From contig CAXGUU010000039.1 in NCBI GenBank assembly GCA_964012875.1, forward strand, positions 1 through 16,889: 16,889 nt of DNA, written 5' to 3'. The position numbers were made by a program, and so were the translations under genes. This document shows positions 15,589 through 16,889 of this stretch, in pieces. Numbering within the stretch: position 1 is the stretch's first letter; each line of letters begins with the position of its first letter. Under the pieces are notes generated by a model that was given only the letters and a program-made list of their open reading frames with translations, did not search any database and was not told the origin of the DNA. The DNA comes from CAXGUU01 sp964012875 (GTDB lineage: Bacteria > Pseudomonadota > Gammaproteobacteria > Ga0077536).

Positions 15589-16643
15589 GCCGCACGCAAG
15601 CGGGCGATCAAGCCTCCTAATCGCTCTGCATCAGCCTCATTGTTTACAGGAACGCTGAATTCGACATTGGTCACGATGCCGCCATAGCGTTCTGCGAGGA
15701 TATCGCCGATCTGATCATAGGTACCGACACAGGCATAGGTATGCAGCACCTCATCATCGATATAGGCCGGCATTTCCTCCCACCGCTGGGCACGGGACAG
15801 GTGCTTCAACTCATCGGCTAGATCGCCGAGGCCATGTGCCGCGAAAGCTGCACGATAAGCCGGGGTAGAAGCATAAAAGGCGACCCTGGCCCGCACATCC
15901 CGAATCTTCTCTGCGAGCACTTTTTCGTCGTCGGCGGCAGCGATCAGGGGCTTTATGCTCACAGCGAAGTCATCCAGATTTCGCCCCCGCAGCTCAGCGC
16001 CTTTGCGCACTGCCGGCCACATGACATCAGCGATATAGCGGGCGGTGCAAACCGGATGCGGTCGGACACCGTTTGCCACTTCGCCGGCAACCCGGCACAT
16101 GTAGGGATTCACCGCGGCGAGGTGAATGGGAATATCCGGATGTTCTATGGGACCGGGATCAAACAACGGCACTGTCAGCGAGATATCGTAATGCTCGCCA
16201 TGAAATCCCGGCTGATCGCCCCGCTGCCATGCCTGCCAAACAGCTCTTACCGCCTCGACATATTCGCGCATCCACGGACCCGGTGGCGACCATTTCATGC
16301 CGAAACGCCGCTGAATATGGCCGCGCACCTGGGTGCCCAGGCCAAGTGTAAAGCGACCTCTGGACAGTTTCTGCAACGACCAGGCACTCATCGCAGTCAC
16401 TGCGGGACTTCGTGGAAAGGCGATGGCAACCGCCGTACCGATACCCAGGGTCGTCGTCGCTGCAGCAGCGAGCCCCATGACCAGGTAGGGATCATGTTTC
16501 GTTTCCTCGAACATGACCGCGTCGTAGCCCAAGGATTCAACCTGCGCGGCCTGTTCGCCCACGGTATGGATATCAAAAGGCGTTCCCGGTTCGCGTAATC
16601 CCGGGTCAACCTTTCCGAGGGGCAACAGGGTTTCCAATTTCAT
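15585..16643 (-). CDS. LLM-class F420-dependent-type oxidoreductase
   Basis: From the ATG at 16643 this is a 352-aa luciferase-like monooxygenase-family protein (TIM barrel). Family phrases are QAAQVESLGYDAVMFEETKHDPY (in parts, about residues 31-53), LGIGTAVAIAFPRSP (66-80), LQKLSRGRFTLGLGTQ (90-105), and HPDIPIHLAAVNPYMCRVAGEVANG (about 168-192). It most resembles the TIGR03617 (MSMEG_2256-like) group, described from F420-using actinobacteria; whether this host uses F420 or FMN cannot be told. The open frame extends to 16883, but those 80 extra residues are Ser/Arg/Cys-rich without family similarity, so I reject that start. It is convergent with the plus-strand genes and unrelated to the pilus operon. 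Confidence 0.9.
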   Translation of the reverse strand: MKLETLLPLGKVDPGLREPGTPFDIHTVGEQAAQVESLGYDAVMFEETKHDPYLVMGLAAAATTTLGIGTAVAIAFPRSPAVTAMSAWSLQKLSRGRFTLGLGTQVRGHIQRRFGMKWSPPGPWMREYVEAVRAVWQAWQRGDQPGFHGEHYDISLTVPLFDPGPIEHPDIPIHLAAVNPYMCRVAGEVANGVRPHPVCTARYIADVMWPAVRKGAELRGRNLDDFAVSIKPLIAAADDEKVLAEKIRDVRARVAFYASTPAYRAAFAAHGLGDLADELKHLSRAQRWEEMPAYIDDEVLHTYACVGTYDQIGDILAERYGGIVTNVEFSVPVNNEADAERLGGLIARLRAA

Positions 16644-16767
16644 GACTAGAAGCGGTCTCGACGTTATTGTGGTGTGGAAAGTCTTGCAGCAGATACCGGT
16701 TGAGGCAACAGGGTCTTTAAGCCAATCGGGTTCTAAAATGGTGCTGTCGAATGCCTTGCGGGTGGGG

Positions 16768-16889
16768 CTAGTACGGCTTATCCAGGGACAGGCCCGAGTA
16801 GGCGCACAAGAGCTGCAGCGTACTGTCCCGTGCGAGGCGCTTGTTTGTTTGCGACCGCTGAACAGGGCGGGAAGAGTACGCAATCCAGT
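16768..16889 (-). CDS. C-terminal end of an unidentified gene (partial)
   Basis: The minus-strand frame beginning at 16887 is open and ends at a TAG at 16768-16770, giving 39 codons that end in LCAYSGLSLDKPY. About four fifths of these codons end in G or C, as in neighbouring real genes, which supports coding. It would lie upstream of the oxidoreductase gene in the same direction, with about 124 bases between. No family can be named from this fragment. Confidence 0.4.
   Translation of the reverse strand, partial: WIAYSSRPVQRSQTNKRLARDSTLQLLCAYSGLSLDKPY

Noticed and set aside
16644..16883. 80-residue N-terminal extension of the oxidoreductase
   Set aside because: It is Ser/Arg/Cys-rich, lacks family similarity, and a different frame in 16768-16889 looks more like coding sequence; the family start motif begins at the ATG at 16643.

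Overview
The window looks like a chromosomal segment of a proteobacterium of moderate G+C content, most likely a gammaproteobacterium. This rests on the style of the Tad genes and a close PaaI match to the enterobacterial enzyme; no rRNA or other phylogenetic marker is present. About three quarters of it is one long minus-strand operon for a Tad (type IVc, Flp) pilus. The rest is a small plus-strand group of metabolic genes and a convergent oxidoreductase gene.

Tad locus, in transcription order from about 12946 down to 1: flp major pilin; a very large TadG-like protein (688 aa); a TadE-like pseudopilin-type protein (425 aa); an exported protein of unknown family; a second Flp-like minor pilin (148 aa); cpaB/rcpC, enlarged by a block of 40-residue repeats; a small exported protein whose C-terminus copies the CpaB tail; the cpaC/rcpA secretin; an FHA-TadA ATPase fusion; tadB; tadC; and a lipoprotein tadD cut by the left edge. 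Most junctions are overlaps or gaps under 30 bases, so this reads as one transcription unit. The longest internal gaps are 121 bases before cpaB and 104 before cpaC. The ATPase and TadB/TadC form the inner-membrane motor, CpaB and the secretin form the periplasmic and outer-membrane channel, and TadD is the expected outer-membrane pilotin. Flp and the three prepilin-like or TadE/G-like proteins are the exported subunits. No TadZ/CpaE and no prepilin peptidase (TadV/CpaA) are seen here.

Right part: a DUF192 protein is divergent from flp. It is followed on the plus strand by a small cupin, an alpha/beta hydrolase, a PaaI-type thioesterase overlapping the hydrolase by 4 bases, and a 72-aa membrane protein. 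A minus-strand LLM-family (F420-type) oxidoreductase converges on them, and the 3' end of another minus-strand gene probably lies at the right edge.

The most unusual points are the repeat-expanded CpaB, the small protein sharing its tail, the beta/glycine-rich TadG-like giant, and the exported protein with two similar FYRD halves. No mobile elements, tRNAs, rRNAs or CRISPR arrays were seen.
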